59,903 bases of DNA from Xenococcus sp. PCC 7305 (GCF_000332055.1 NZ_ALVZ01000214.1:1-59903); one strand, 5' to 3'. Counted from the first letter of the stretch, positions 35,951 to 46,152 are shown. Numbers and translations are program-made. Notes: generated by a model from the letters alone, not told the origin.

Positions 35951-38383
35951 ATGCGCGTCTCTCTTAATTGGTTACAAGAATTAGTAGATATCGACCTGAC
36001 AACCGAAGAGTTAGGCAAACTTTTAACGATCGCGGGTTTCGAAGTAGAAGCGATTGAGGATTTGAGTAAACAAGCTGATGGAGTGGTGATTGGCAAAGTT
36101 ATCAAGCGCGATCGCCATCCTAATGCTGATAAATTGAGTGTTTGTACCGTAGATATCGGACAGGCAGAACCATTAAATATTGTTTGTGGAGCCGCTAACG
36201 TTTGTGAAAATATCTTTGTCCCTGTCGCCACAGTCGGAACTTATCTTCCTGCGGTGAATCTGAAGTTGAAACCCACCAAATTGCGAGGTGCTCCTTCGGC
36301 GGGGATGATTTGTTCCCTATCAGAATTGGGTCTAGAGAAAGATTCGGCAGGAATTCATATCTTCACTGGTGATCTGCAACCAGGAGCAGATGTCCGTCCT
36401 TTATTGGGCTTGGATGATGTAATTTTAGACTTGGCTACTACTGCTAACCGAGCTGATGCTCTGAGTATGGTGGGAATTGCGAGAGAAGTGGCTGCTCTGA
36501 CCGATAAAGAAGTTAGATTACCTGTTGCTGAGGAAGTTACCGTCTCTTCTAGTGATAGCTTGAGTTTAGAAATTGCTGATAAGCTCGCTTGTCCTGCTTA
36601 TATTGGCACAATAGTTGAAGGTTTAAAAATTGCGCCTTCTCCAAATTGGTTGCAATGGCGACTTCAAGCCGCGGGAGTGCGACCAATTAATAACATAGTA
36701 GACATCACCAACTATATCCTGTTGGAATGGGGGCAACCGCTCCATGCCTTTGATCTAGAAAGATTACAAGCAATTGCCGGGGGAGATAATTTAACTATCG
36801 GGGTGAGATTTGCCACTGGGGAAGAAAGCCTCAAAACCCTCGATGGGCAAGATAGAACATTAAACACTCAAAACTTGGTAATTACTGCGAATAATGTCCC
36901 TGTGGCTCTAGCAGGCGTTATGGGTGGAGAAGAGACGGAAGTTTATGGGCAGACAGAAAATATCGTTTTAGAAGCAGCCTTGTTCGATCCTGTAGCGATT
37001 CGTCGCTCCTCTCGCAGTCAGGGCTTACGCAGTGAAGCTTCGACCCGATATGAAAGAGGAGTTAACCAAGTAGAATTGGTCATGGCCTGTAACCGTGCGA
37101 TCGCGTTGTTTGCTGAATTAGCAGGCGGTAAAGTAGTCAATCAAAGTTTTGCTAATTTTCGTCCTGATATTACTAAAAGACCCTCAATTTTATTGCGTTT
37201 AAGTCGAATTCATTCTCTATTGGGTCAAGTAGTCAAAGGAGAAGGCCCAGGAGATATTGAAACTCAGGAAGTAGAAACTATTTTGACAGCTTTGGGTTGT
37301 AAGCTCGAAACCATTGTCGATCAGCCTAATACTTGGAAAGTAACAGTCCCACCCTATCGCTATCGCGATTTAGAACGAGAGATCGACCTGATCGAAGAGG
37401 TGGCCCGTCTTTATGGTTATGATCGTTTTTGCGATACTTTGCCCGAGAAAACCGAACCAGGTTATCTTTCCCCTGAATACCTAACGCGCAATAAGCTTCG
37501 TGCTAGTTTCCGAGGTGTTGGGTTAACCGAGTTGGTTCAATATTCTTTGGTCAAACCCGTAGCAGAAGAAATTACCTTAGCGAATCCCCTATTTGCTGAA
37601 TATTCTGCCCTACGGACTAATTTAGTCTCTGGGCTAATTGATGCCTATGTTTATAATCAATCCCAAGGAAATGGGGGTCTTAATGGCTTTGAAATCGGTC
37701 ATGTTTTCTGGAAAGATGGCGCTGATTTTCAAGAAGGCGATCGCGTTGCGGGAATTATGGGCGGAGATTTTGCCACCGAAGGCGGTTGGACACGTAGCGG
37801 CAAGCCAGCAACCATGACTTGGTATGAAGCCAAAGGAGTTCTTGACGGGGTGTTTGCGGTCCTAGGGCTTAATATTACTTACCGAGCAGAGTCAGAAGAT
37901 GTCAGATTCCATCCTGGGCGGACAGCCTCCTTGTGGTTGGAAGGTAAGCGTTTGGGAGTTTTTGGGCAACTTCATCCTCAACTTTGTCAAGAAAGAGATC
38001 TTCTGGATGCGGTCTATGTTTTTGAATTAGCTTTTGAAAATTTACATAACGCCTTAAACCGTGAGCAAATCACCACTCCCAAATTCAAATCCTATTCTAC
38101 CTATCCGGCCAGCCAAAGAGATTTAGCTTTCTTTGCACCTTTAGACTTATCTGTTGCTGAGATTACCAAGATTATGACTAAAGCTGGTGGTAAATTGCTC
38201 GATAAGGTAGAACTATTTGATGAATATAAAGGCAAAGGTGTTCCTGAAGGACAGCGTAGTCTGGCTTTTAATATTGTTTATAAAGCTAGCGATCGCACTT
38301 TAACAGACCAGGATGTTGATCCTGTGCATCAAGAGGTTCGCGATACTTTAGTTAAAAAGTTTGAGGTTTCTCTACGTAGTTAG
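35951..38383 (+). CDS. pheT: Phenylalanine--tRNA ligase beta subunit
   Basis: This 810-residue subunit pairs with PheS to charge tRNA-Phe. Domains in order: N-terminal tRNA-binding (EMAP-like) domain at about 40-150 ([16 protein letters not shown]), B3/B4 editing domain ([30 protein letters not shown]), B5 domain, the catalytic-like core ([20 protein letters not shown]), and a C-terminal anticodon-binding FDX-ACB domain ([15 protein letters not shown]). Length and domains are standard. pheS is not in the window; separate pheS and pheT loci are normal in cyanobacteria. Confidence 0.95.
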   Translation: MRVSLNWLQELVDIDLTTEELGKLLTIAGFEVEAIEDLSKQADGVVIGKVIKRDRHPNADKLSVCTVDIGQAEPLNIVCGAANVCENIFVPVATVGTYLPAVNLKLKPTKLRGAPSAGMICSLSELGLEKDSAGIHIFTGDLQPGADVRPLLGLDDVILDLATTANRADALSMVGIAREVAALTDKEVRLPVAEEVTVSSSDSLSLEIADKLACPAYIGTIVEGLKIAPSPNWLQWRLQAAGVRPINNIVDITNYILLEWGQPLHAFDLERLQAIAGGDNLTIGVRFATGEESLKTLDGQDRTLNTQNLVITANNVPVALAGVMGGEETEVYGQTENIVLEAALFDPVAIRRSSRSQGLRSEASTRYERGVNQVELVMACNRAIALFAELAGGKVVNQSFANFRPDITKRPSILLRLSRIHSLLGQVVKGEGPGDIETQEVETILTALGCKLETIVDQPNTWKVTVPPYRYRDLEREIDLIEEVARLYGYDRFCDTLPEKTEPGYLSPEYLTRNKLRASFRGVGLTELVQYSLVKPVAEEITLANPLFAEYSALRTNLVSGLIDAYVYNQSQGNGGLNGFEIGHVFWKDGADFQEGDRVAGIMGGDFATEGGWTRSGKPATMTWYEAKGVLDGVFAVLGLNITYRAESEDVRFHPGRTASLWLEGKRLGVFGQLHPQLCQERDLLDAVYVFELAFENLHNALNREQITTPKFKSYSTYPASQRDLAFFAPLDLSVAEITKIMTKAGGKLLDKVELFDEYKGKGVPEGQRSLAFNIVYKASDRTLTDQDVDPVHQEVRDTLVKKFEVSLRS

Positions 38384-38429
38384 TTTCTGTATGTAGTTAA
38401 CTATATGGTGGGCAATCCCTATTTTAGGA

Positions 38430-38520
38430 GTTGCCTAACACCTAAAACCCAATACCTAAAACCTTTGACTCGCATCGCCAAATCGTCCATTTTCTCCATT
38501 CCCCAGCGCGTAGCGCTATA
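38430..38520. repeat. CCTAAAACC heptamers and AGCGCGTAGCGCT palindrome
   Basis: After pheT, CCTAACACCTAAAACCCAAT and following units form a heptamer tract, and AGCGCGTAGCGCT at about 38505-38517 is an interrupted palindrome. The rest of the 285-bp gap to the GGDEF gene is AT-rich without features. Confidence 0.55.
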
Positions 38521-38668
38521 AATAAAAGTTTGTGCCAATATGGAATGAGTAATTTTTTATTAAAAAATTGCCAATTTTAAGGCGGTATTAGATATCTACT
38601 TTATAGTTGTTAGTCTATTAATCTTGGTGGTCTTGACAGGTATATGGTAGTTAATCATTGGGTTGAAG

Positions 38669-39970
38669 ATGAAAAAATTGATTCATTTCTGGAAACTTGA
38701 TTTATTCCTAGCATTACTACACAAAAAAATTACTACGGTTATTGTTCTCTTATCTTTTATTGCAATCTCCATTGGTTTTTTTGGCACCAATCATTTAATT
38801 AATAGTCTTATCGATAATCAGGCTTTGAGCCGGGCAGAATTATCATCAAAAATATTAAGAGAATCTTGGTTTACCTATAGTCAAAATGTCGTCAATCGTC
38901 TCAAGGATCAAAATATTAAGGTAACGCCTCAATATCACAATATCCCCAATGCAATTCCTAATCCAGCAACTTATCTCATCGAATTAGGCGAAACCCTCAG
39001 CTCTCAAATTACTGGCACAGAACTGCAACTCTATAGTGAATATCCTTTTCCGTATCGAAAGGACAATGGCGGCCCTCAAGATAGTTTTGAAGAAGAAGCT
39101 CTACAGCATCTAAAAATAAATCCTGCTCAACCTTTTTTTCGTCGAGATAAGGTAAAAGATTTCGTATTATTTCGTTATGCCGAAGGTGTCACAATGCAAT
39201 CGAGTTGTGTTGATTGTCACAATTCATACCCCACTAGTCCGAAAAAAGACTGGAAAGTTGGCGACCTACGAGGTGTTATTGAAGTTAATCAGTCTATTAA
39301 TGATGTCATGATTTTTGCTGAGGATGGCATGAAAGTTATTCAGCTAAATATTGCCATAATTGTTTTTTTGCTTTTTATTAGCATCATTTCTGTAATTACT
39401 TATTTACGTAATTACAACGATATTTTGCATCAAGAAGTCCGGAAAAAGACCGAATCTTTGCGCCAATTAGCGGTCATTGATGGTTTAACTCAATTGGCCA
39501 ATCGTCGGCAGTTTGATCACACATTAGAGCTAGAGTGGTATCGTTTACAAAAAATCGGCGAAAATCTTTCGTTACTAATTTGTGATATTGATTTTTTCAA
39601 GCAGTACAATGATACTTATGGTCATCAAGCAGGAGATGATTGTCTAAAATTGGTTGCTCAGATTATTGCTGATGGAGCAAAACGAAACGGAGACTTGGCA
39701 GCTCGTTATGGAGGGGAAGAGTTTACCCTGATTCTTCCTGGAACCGATGCAGCTGATGCGGCAATAGTTGCAGCAAGGATTATCCGAAATGTTCGCCGTC
39801 TTCAGATTGTTCATGAAAAATCTGACATCGACTCCTATGTAACTCTTAGTGTGGGAGTTGCTAGTTTAATTCCGAATAAAACTTGTCAACCCCAAAAATT
39901 AATTAAAATTGCCGATGATGCCCTTTACGAAGCTAAAAAACAAGGCCGTAGTCGTTTTGTTATTGGCTAG
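38669..39970 (+). CDS. Haem-c sensor (Tll0287/DUF3365-like) diguanylate cyclase
   Basis: At 433 residues, a transmembrane helix (about 22-44) is followed by an extracytoplasmic domain (about 50-220) of DUF3365/Tll0287 type. This carries one c-type haem attachment motif CVDCH (Cys182, Cys185, His186 when counted from TTG 38663). A second helix (about 228-247) leads to a GGDEF domain with GGEEF (350-354) and an intact inhibitory I-site RNGD exactly five residues upstream. It should make c-di-GMP under control of a periplasmic haem responding to redox state or a gas ligand. ATG 38669 is preferred to TTG 38663. It is monocistronic. Confidence 0.88.
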   Translation: MKKLIHFWKLDLFLALLHKKITTVIVLLSFIAISIGFFGTNHLINSLIDNQALSRAELSSKILRESWFTYSQNVVNRLKDQNIKVTPQYHNIPNAIPNPATYLIELGETLSSQITGTELQLYSEYPFPYRKDNGGPQDSFEEEALQHLKINPAQPFFRRDKVKDFVLFRYAEGVTMQSSCVDCHNSYPTSPKKDWKVGDLRGVIEVNQSINDVMIFAEDGMKVIQLNIAIIVFLLFISIISVITYLRNYNDILHQEVRKKTESLRQLAVIDGLTQLANRRQFDHTLELEWYRLQKIGENLSLLICDIDFFKQYNDTYGHQAGDDCLKLVAQIIADGAKRNGDLAARYGGEEFTLILPGTDAADAAIVAARIIRNVRRLQIVHEKSDIDSYVTLSVGVASLIPNKTCQPQKLIKIADDALYEAKKQGRSRFVIG

Positions 39971-40003
39971 AAATGTTATACAAGGTAATCAATATAGAAT
40001 TTT

Positions 40004-40831
40004 CTACAAGAAGCAGAGCGCATCACTATTATCAGGACAAACTTGATTGGAAGCTGGATTATTGTTCAGATATAGTTCCGATAGATTAGTCAGATTACCC
40101 AAGGGTCTCACATTAGAAATTTGATTGCGATCTAGATTCAACTTGCTCAAATTTATCAGAGAAGATAAAGGTCTGACATCGGAAATTTGATTAGAATTCA
40201 AATCAAGTTCATCTAAATTAGTCAAAGAGCTAAGAGCACTGATATCTGATATTTTATTTCTCCCTAGATAGAGCTCAGTCAAATTAGTTAATGATCCGAG
40301 AGGACTGATATCCGATATTTTGTTTTGGTTGAGACGCAGGATAGATAAATTAGGGAGAGAGGCCAAAGGAGTGAGGTCGGATACTTGGTTCCTCAGTAAA
40401 CCGAGCAATGTCAAGTTGGTAAGAGATGCTAAAGGGCTAATATCTGAAACCTGATTATAACCAAGTTGTAATGTTCTTAAATTTGTTAGAGAGCTCAGAG
40501 GTGAAATATCAGAGATTTGGTTATTGTAGATAACAAGTTGCGTGAGATTTGTCAGAGATCCCAAGGGTCTAACATCAGAGATCTCGCTAGAAATAAGATT
40601 GAGTCTGGTAATCACATTTGCTCTTTTGGCAGCACTAGTGCAGTTGTCGACATTGATGGCTTCCATCACCGCTTTGATAGTGTTTTGGGTTTCAGCATCT
40701 AGTTTGTCTTGTGCTTGACACCAATCGAAAAAATTAGCATAAGATTCCTGAGCTCTTGCGGATGGAATTAGTAGAGAGTTAAGAGTTATAAAAGCACTTA
40801 AACAAGCGATCGCTTTATACTTGATCTGCAT
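40004..40831 (-). CDS. Secreted leucine-rich-repeat protein (internalin-like)
   Basis: This 275-residue protein begins with a signal peptide (YKAIACLSAFITLNSLLIP, cleavage near ARAQ) and a short cysteine-bearing cap. It then has about eight 22-residue leucine-rich repeats of the type ISDISPLSSLTNLxxLxLxxNQ, as in listerial internalins. It ends with a second cysteine pair (CPDNSDALCF). The repeats stack into a protein-binding solenoid; the partner is unknown. It is convergent with the haem-GGDEF gene (33 bp apart) and divergent from the RND genes. Its DNA is a 66-bp tandem repeat, so copy number may vary among strains. Confidence 0.85.
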   Translation of the reverse strand: MQIKYKAIACLSAFITLNSLLIPSARAQESYANFFDWCQAQDKLDAETQNTIKAVMEAINVDNCTSAAKRANVITRLNLISSEISDVRPLGSLTNLTQLVIYNNQISDISPLSSLTNLRTLQLGYNQVSDISPLASLTNLTLLGLLRNQVSDLTPLASLPNLSILRLNQNKISDISPLGSLTNLTELYLGRNKISDISALSSLTNLDELDLNSNQISDVRPLSSLINLSKLNLDRNQISNVRPLGNLTNLSELYLNNNPASNQVCPDNSDALCFL

Positions 40832-41139
40832 AAGGGAAAAATAATTAACCAGTGTGACTTTGCGCCATATTTTCTTGACTCCTCATAGTAACACCATAGC
40901 AGTTTGCCTGGGGCTACTAATTTGATTCAAATATTATTTCACCTAAGTATTTTGCAATCGTCAAAAAAAATTATCTTAATGATCAATCTAGATTATGCAA
41001 GAGATCATTTTGTCTTGAGCAATTTATAATTATTGTTCTGAATAATTTAGTCTCAAGTAGTATAGTAATAATACGGGGATTGAATTTAGAATTGAGCGGT
41101 ATTAACATTTTTTCAGTATAGGTATACGGGATAAGGCTT
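40832..41139. promoter_or_regulatory. Divergent LRR/RND-adaptor upstream region
   Basis: This 308-bp AT-rich gap must carry two divergent promoters. TATAGT (41061-41066) and neighbouring TAATAATAC are -10-like, but no convincing -35 or operator pairs with them. No regulator gene for the RND pump adjoins. Confidence 0.3.
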
Positions 41140-42492
41140 ATGAGTAAGGCAGAAACTAGTAATCCTTTTGCAAAGAAACTATTAGGTGCCGTCTTCGCGA
41201 TACCTTTGTTGGTTGTTGGCTGTGGCGGAAAAGAAGCTCAAGCACCAGGAGCCAGGGCTGTCCCGGTGAAATTGCAGACCCTAGAGACGAGCACTTTGGT
41301 TGATAGTACGCAGTATGTGGGAACGCTTGAGGCTAGAGGCAGGGTTAACCTTGCACCAAGAATTAACGGTCGTATTCTCAATATCTTTGTGAGGCAGGGC
41401 GATCGCGTGACTCAGGGGCAACCCATAATTGAGCTAGAACCTACTCAGCAACAAGAAGATGTGAACGCAGCAACCCAAGCCGTCAATGTGCAGAAAGCGA
41501 CGTTGGCCCAAACTCAGGCTCAGTTAGGCACAGCAGAGGCTGATCGAGCAGCAGCAGCAGCAGAAGTGGAAAGAGCGAGAGCTGATCTTCAAGATCGCGA
41601 AGCCGAAGTAAAACTTGCTCAGATTAATATTGAGCGCTCCGAAATGTTGGTTAAGGGCGGGGCTCAACCCCAACAGGATTTGGATGATAAAACCCGCAAC
41701 CTTGCTACTACCGTTGCTCAGCGAGATTCTAGAAAGGAGGCCCTCAATTCTAGTATTAAATCTTTAGATGCAGCCCAGAAAAGAGTTGAACAAGCTGTTG
41801 CCAGTATAGAGAGTCAACAAGCAGCTGTCAGACAAGCTGAATCTGAATTAGGTTCAGTTAGCCAAAACTTGGCCTTCAATACGATCAATGCTCCGATTAG
41901 TGGCATTGTTGGTAGTTTTAGCCAGAAAAAAGTCGGTGACTTTGTAAATACTGGGGAGCAAATCACCACGATCACAGACAATCAACTTTTCTACCTCAAT
42001 ATTTCTATTCCGACAGAATTCCGCTCGCAATTAAAAGCAGGTTTACCCGTCAAAATTATCAAGAAAGATGGCACTGACGGAATTACAGGAAGAATGACCT
42101 TTATCTCCCCCGAAGTCGATCAGGACACCCAGTCTATTTTGACTAAAGTAACTTTTCAAAATGATGGCAGCCTTAGAGACCGAGAATATGTTCAGGTAAA
42201 AGTTATTTGGCAAGAAAATCCTGGAGTTTTGGTTCCCACAAGGGCAGTAACGACTCTTGGAGGACAGAGCTTTGTCTATGTAGCCGCACCAGGAGAATCG
42301 GAAGAAACCGAACTAGTTGCTAAACAACAACCAATTAAGGTTGGGACGATTCAAGGTCAGGCATATCAGGTGATCTCTGGGGTTGCCAAAGGCGATCGCA
42401 TTGCGGTAACCAGAATCCTTGACCTCAAAGATGGCACTCCAATTACGGATGCTTCAGACGAGTCGGCGGCCAGTGAACAGAGCCTTAATTGA
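41140..42492 (+). CDS. RND efflux periplasmic adaptor (membrane-fusion lipoprotein)
   Basis: At 450 residues, an N-terminal lipoprotein signal ends in the lipobox LLVVGCGG (Cys at about 28). A biotinyl-lipoyl-like domain follows (VNLAPRINGRILNIFVRQGDRVTQGQPI), then a long alpha-helical coiled coil (about 115-235, Gln/Ala/Glu rich), the second lipoyl half (FNTINAPISGIVGSFSQKKVGDFVNTGEQI) and a beta-barrel/membrane-proximal part. It links the inner-membrane pump encoded 148 bp downstream to a TolC-type outer-membrane channel, which is not in the window. It is the AcrA/MexA type; substrate range is unknown. Confidence 0.92.
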   Translation: MSKAETSNPFAKKLLGAVFAIPLLVVGCGGKEAQAPGARAVPVKLQTLETSTLVDSTQYVGTLEARGRVNLAPRINGRILNIFVRQGDRVTQGQPIIELEPTQQQEDVNAATQAVNVQKATLAQTQAQLGTAEADRAAAAAEVERARADLQDREAEVKLAQINIERSEMLVKGGAQPQQDLDDKTRNLATTVAQRDSRKEALNSSIKSLDAAQKRVEQAVASIESQQAAVRQAESELGSVSQNLAFNTINAPISGIVGSFSQKKVGDFVNTGEQITTITDNQLFYLNISIPTEFRSQLKAGLPVKIIKKDGTDGITGRMTFISPEVDQDTQSILTKVTFQNDGSLRDREYVQVKVIWQENPGVLVPTRAVTTLGGQSFVYVAAPGESEETELVAKQQPIKVGTIQGQAYQVISGVAKGDRIAVTRILDLKDGTPITDASDESAASEQSLN

Positions 42493-42640
42493 TCATAACT
42501 TTTTACATTTGCCAACTACTTAAGTGATCTTAAGTAATCTATTTACTAGATAATAATTGTTCCTCCGTTTTATTCTTAAGCCGGGAAGCTATACTAAAAT
42601 TCTTCTAAGGCTTGTCGCTTAAAAATCCTACTCCCGAAAA

Positions 42641-45600
42641 TTGATGATATTTTCCATTGCCACCCCCTTTATCAAACGACCTGTTTTAACGACGGTTTGC
42701 ACTATTCTAATTATTCTGGTTGGTTTGATTGCCATGGCACTATTGCCTTTGGATAAGCTGCCGGAAATTGCCCCCAAGCGAGTTTCTGTCACGGCAAACT
42801 ATGTTGGAGCTGATGCCCAAACCACCATTGATAATGTTACTACTGTTCTAGAGCGGGAAATTAACGGGGTAGAGGATGCGAAATGGATTGACTCTTTCAC
42901 CGATAATAATGGCAATGCAACTATCAATATCAGCTTCCCTGTAGAAAATGATAGTAATATGGCTCAGGTATTGGTGCAAAATAGGGTTTCCCAAGCTCAA
43001 GCCGAATTACCTCAGACAGTTTTGGCTACAGGACTCAAAACCGAGAAGCAATCTCCTAGTATCACTTTGGCCTATGCCTTCTACGCAGAAAAAGATGAGA
43101 ACGGAGAGTTTCCCTATGACACTATTTTTATTAACAACTATATTGATCGTTACGTTTGGAATGACTTAAGAAGAATTAAAGGGGTCGGTAGCATAACGCT
43201 TTATGGAAGTTCTACCTATGCAATGCGAATCTGGGTTGACCCCGACAAGCTAGCGGCTAGAGGTTTGACGGCATCAGATGTGGTTAACACTATTCAAGAG
43301 CAGAATTTTGATATTGGGACAGGCGCCATTGGGAAACAGCCTGCTTCATCTGAACAGGATTTTGAGTTTCCTCTAAAAGTTCAAGGCCGCTTTACTACCC
43401 CGGAAGAAGCAGAAAACATGGTAGTGAAAGTAGGTGATAATGGGGAGTTGATTCGTATCAGAGATATTGGCAGAGCCGAATTAGGAGTACAAAATTACGA
43501 TACCAGCTCCTATGTTGACGATAATCTGCCGGCAGTTACGTTATTGATCTATCAGCTTCCTGGAACTAATGCCCTCGATACTGCCGAGGCTGTAAAAGCT
43601 AAAATTGCCGAGCTAGAACCTTCTTTCCCGCCTGGAATTAAGCAGGCAATTATTCTAGACAATACTTTGTTTGTTAATGCTTCCCTTAAAGATTTGGCAA
43701 TTACTCTGATTCAGGCGATCTCTTTGGTTGTTTTGGTAATCTTTGTTTTCTTGCAGGACTGGCGTACGACAATTATCCCAGCGATCGCGATTCCTGTGGC
43801 GATGCTAGGGGCCTTAATTGCCGCTATGGCTCTTGGTTTTACCCTCAATAATATGAGCTTGTTCTCTTTGATTCTGGCAACAGGACTAGTAGTAGATGAT
43901 GGGATCGTCGTGGTAGAAGGAGTCTCAACAAAGTTGTCCCAGGGGATGAGGCCAATGCAGGCAGCTCTTGATTCGATGGAAGAATTGTCAGGGGCGATCG
44001 TTGCGACCTCTTTGGTCTTAATCGCAGTATTTGTTCCGGTGTCGTTCTTCCCTGGTAGTACAGGGGTAGTTTATAAGCAATTTGCGTTAATTATGGCCGC
44101 AGCAGTGGCATTTTCTACCTTCAACGCTCTTTCTTTTTCGCCCACTATGGCCTCGATCCTCATGAAGCGTCAGCAAGATGTTAAGGGGCCATTGGGCAAG
44201 TTTTTTGATTTGTTCAATCGTTTCTTCGCTTGGGTAACAGAGCAATATCGAAGATTACTAGAACTGCTAACCCGTTTCAAACTAATCATTATTGCTATCT
44301 TCATTGCTGGTCTAGTGGCAACGGGGTGGGTGTACCAGAGCTTGCCTCAAGGATTTATCCCCGACGAAGATCAAGGTTACTTTTTCGCGATTATCGAAGC
44401 CCCAGCTGGAGTTTCCCTCAACTACACGAGTGAAGTTAGTCAACAGGTTCTGCCTGAAATTATGGAGTTCGAGGAAGTTGAACATGCCTTAGCCTTAAAT
44501 GGCTTCTCCTTTGAAGGTCAAAACAGTAATAAAGCAATTATATTTATCAAACTCCATGATTGGGGTGAACGACCTGGGGCCAAACATTCTGTTTATGGGG
44601 TGATGAATCGCTTGAACGGGGTACTGAGCAAGAAAATAGATGGCGCGACAGTCCTGGCCGTTAATGCTCCTGCGGTTGATGGTCTGAGTAACTTTAGTGG
44701 TTCGGAGTTATTCATCCAAGATAGGCAATTGAAAGGAATGAGTGCTCTGATTGACAACACTCAGCGAGTTCTTCAAGCAGCTAATCAGCGCCCTGAGATT
44801 GCTGTTGCTTTCAGTACTTTTACCTTCGATAGTCCGATGCTAGAGGCGGATATTGATCGTGACAAGGCTAAAGCTCAGAATGTGGACATTAATGAGATTA
44901 TGACCACGTTACAAACCTATCTGGGTTCTAACTATGTCAACCAATACGTATTAGATGGTCGTCTCTATCGAGTTTATGCTCAAGCAGAAAAAACCTCTCG
45001 TGCCAACCCCCAAGATATTTCCCGTCTTTATGTGCGATCGCGAGATGGAGCTTTGATTCAATTAAGTAACTTTGTGGCAGCACAACCGATTTCTTATCCT
45101 CCCATTGTGACCAATTACAATGTCTTTTCTTCAATTAAAATCAACGTAGCACCTGCACCAGGTTATAGTTCAGGACAGGTAATTGCAGTGATGGAGGAAG
45201 TAGCAGAACAAACCTTGCAACCAGGCTTTGGTTATGAATGGACAACTACAGCTGCCGAGGAAAAAGCTGCTGGTGGGGCTGCTCCGATTATCTTTGGTTT
45301 AGGTTTTGTGGTGGTGTTCTTGGTGTTGGCCGCTCAGTACGAAAGTTATATTGATCCCACCATCATTATGCTTACCGTCCCTCTAGCTATTTTGGGAGCC
45401 TTGGGAGGAATTTGGTTAAGGTCGATGTGGCAAGGTTTGCCTTTTAACCCAGGAGCAGGAATTTGGCCGATTCTCAACAATAATATTTATTGTCAGGTAG
45501 GGTTAGTAATGTTGATTGGGATGGCAAGTAAAAACGCTATTCTAATCGTAGAATTTGCCAACCAAGCAAGAGCATTGGGGATGAGCATTACCAAAGCAGC

Positions 45601-45958
45601 TATTACTGCTGGAGAACAGCGTTTGCGTCCGATTCTCATGACAGCTTTCTCTTCACTATTTGGTTTCTTACCTTTGGTAATTGCTGATGGTGCTGGAGCC
45701 CTGGGTCGTTGGTCTTTGGGAACAGCTGTTTTTGGAGGCTTGGCCGTGTCCACTGTTTTATGTTTGTTATTTGTTCCCAACCTTTATATTGTGATCAAAA
45801 CTTTGGAGCAAAATTTCTTGAAAGGAGGTAAAAAACCTAAAGGTGGCAAACGCGGTGGTAAAGGTGGTTCTTCGCGTAAACCCAAAGAGCCGCCAATTAC
45901 TTCAGCTCCAGATGATTCACCTGTTCCTAGTTTTAAAACTTCTACGCAAAATGAGTAA
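42641..45958 (+). CDS. RND-family efflux pump, HAE1 type
   Basis: This 1105-residue inner-membrane proton-driven exporter is of the AcrB type. It opens FIKRPVLTTVCTILIILVG and has twelve membrane segments in two halves with large periplasmic loops. The proton-relay aspartates are in GLVVDDGIVVVEGV and the essential lysine in GMASKNAILIVEFA, so it should be active. The C-terminus carries a Lys/Gly/Pro-rich tail (GGKKPKGGKRGGKGGSSRK) not found in AcrB. It is the second gene of the pair. Its stop codon (TAA 45956-45958) lies within a heptamer repeat (ATGAGTAATAAGTAATAAG). Confidence 0.94.
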   Translation: MMIFSIATPFIKRPVLTTVCTILIILVGLIAMALLPLDKLPEIAPKRVSVTANYVGADAQTTIDNVTTVLEREINGVEDAKWIDSFTDNNGNATINISFPVENDSNMAQVLVQNRVSQAQAELPQTVLATGLKTEKQSPSITLAYAFYAEKDENGEFPYDTIFINNYIDRYVWNDLRRIKGVGSITLYGSSTYAMRIWVDPDKLAARGLTASDVVNTIQEQNFDIGTGAIGKQPASSEQDFEFPLKVQGRFTTPEEAENMVVKVGDNGELIRIRDIGRAELGVQNYDTSSYVDDNLPAVTLLIYQLPGTNALDTAEAVKAKIAELEPSFPPGIKQAIILDNTLFVNASLKDLAITLIQAISLVVLVIFVFLQDWRTTIIPAIAIPVAMLGALIAAMALGFTLNNMSLFSLILATGLVVDDGIVVVEGVSTKLSQGMRPMQAALDSMEELSGAIVATSLVLIAVFVPVSFFPGSTGVVYKQFALIMAAAVAFSTFNALSFSPTMASILMKRQQDVKGPLGKFFDLFNRFFAWVTEQYRRLLELLTRFKLIIIAIFIAGLVATGWVYQSLPQGFIPDEDQGYFFAIIEAPAGVSLNYTSEVSQQVLPEIMEFEEVEHALALNGFSFEGQNSNKAIIFIKLHDWGERPGAKHSVYGVMNRLNGVLSKKIDGATVLAVNAPAVDGLSNFSGSELFIQDRQLKGMSALIDNTQRVLQAANQRPEIAVAFSTFTFDSPMLEADIDRDKAKAQNVDINEIMTTLQTYLGSNYVNQYVLDGRLYRVYAQAEKTSRANPQDISRLYVRSRDGALIQLSNFVAAQPISYPPIVTNYNVFSSIKINVAPAPGYSSGQVIAVMEEVAEQTLQPGFGYEWTTTAAEEKAAGGAAPIIFGLGFVVVFLVLAAQYESYIDPTIIMLTVPLAILGALGGIWLRSMWQGLPFNPGAGIWPILNNNIYCQVGLVMLIGMASKNAILIVEFANQARALGMSITKAAITAGEQRLRPILMTAFSSLFGFLPLVIADGAGALGRWSLGTAVFGGLAVSTVLCLLFVPNLYIVIKTLEQNFLKGGKKPKGGKRGGKGGSSRKPKEPPITSAPDDSPVPSFKTSTQNE

Positions 45959-45993
45959 TAAGTAATAAGTAATGAGTAATAAGTAATAAGTGA
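45949..45993. repeat. GAGTAAT/AAGTAAT heptamer array overlapping the RND stop codon
   Basis: About six tandem units of (A/G)AGTAAT run from inside the last codons of the RND gene to about 45993, so the repeat supplies the stop codon. Confidence 0.8.
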
Positions 45994-46005
45994 GAATTAA
46001 GTTTT

Positions 46006-46098
46006 ATGTTTAAAGATTGGAATTTTGATGATTGGGCAAATCATATTTTATTTTTCTTGACTGTTTTAATTTTGCTTTATTCTTTTATCTTTGTTTGA
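46006..46098 (+). CDS. Candidate 30-residue single-span membrane peptide
   Basis: ATG 46006 opens a short frame ending TGA 46096-46098: MFKDWNFDDWANHILFFLTV then LILLYSFIFV. It has an acidic, Trp-rich amphipathic head and one 18-residue hydrophobic helix, a layout typical of small membrane subunits and regulators. A strong hairpin terminator follows 28 bp later. It is not one of the PSII or cytochrome b6f small subunits I can recall. There is no clear ribosome-binding site. It could be a chance frame; the pump gene directly upstream suggests a possible accessory peptide of the pump. Confidence 0.35.
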   Translation: MFKDWNFDDWANHILFFLTVLILLYSFIFV

Positions 46099-46126
46099 TA
46101 GTGGGGTTGTGCACCTCACATATATG

Positions 46127-46152
46127 CCCCATATAACTATGGGGTCGCTTTT
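46127..46152 (+). terminator. Hairpin terminator downstream of the RND genes
   Basis: A perfect 7-bp stem CCCCATA-TAAC-TATGGGG (46127-46144) is followed by TCGCTTTTT. It closes transcription from the RND pair and the small peptide frame. Confidence 0.78.
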
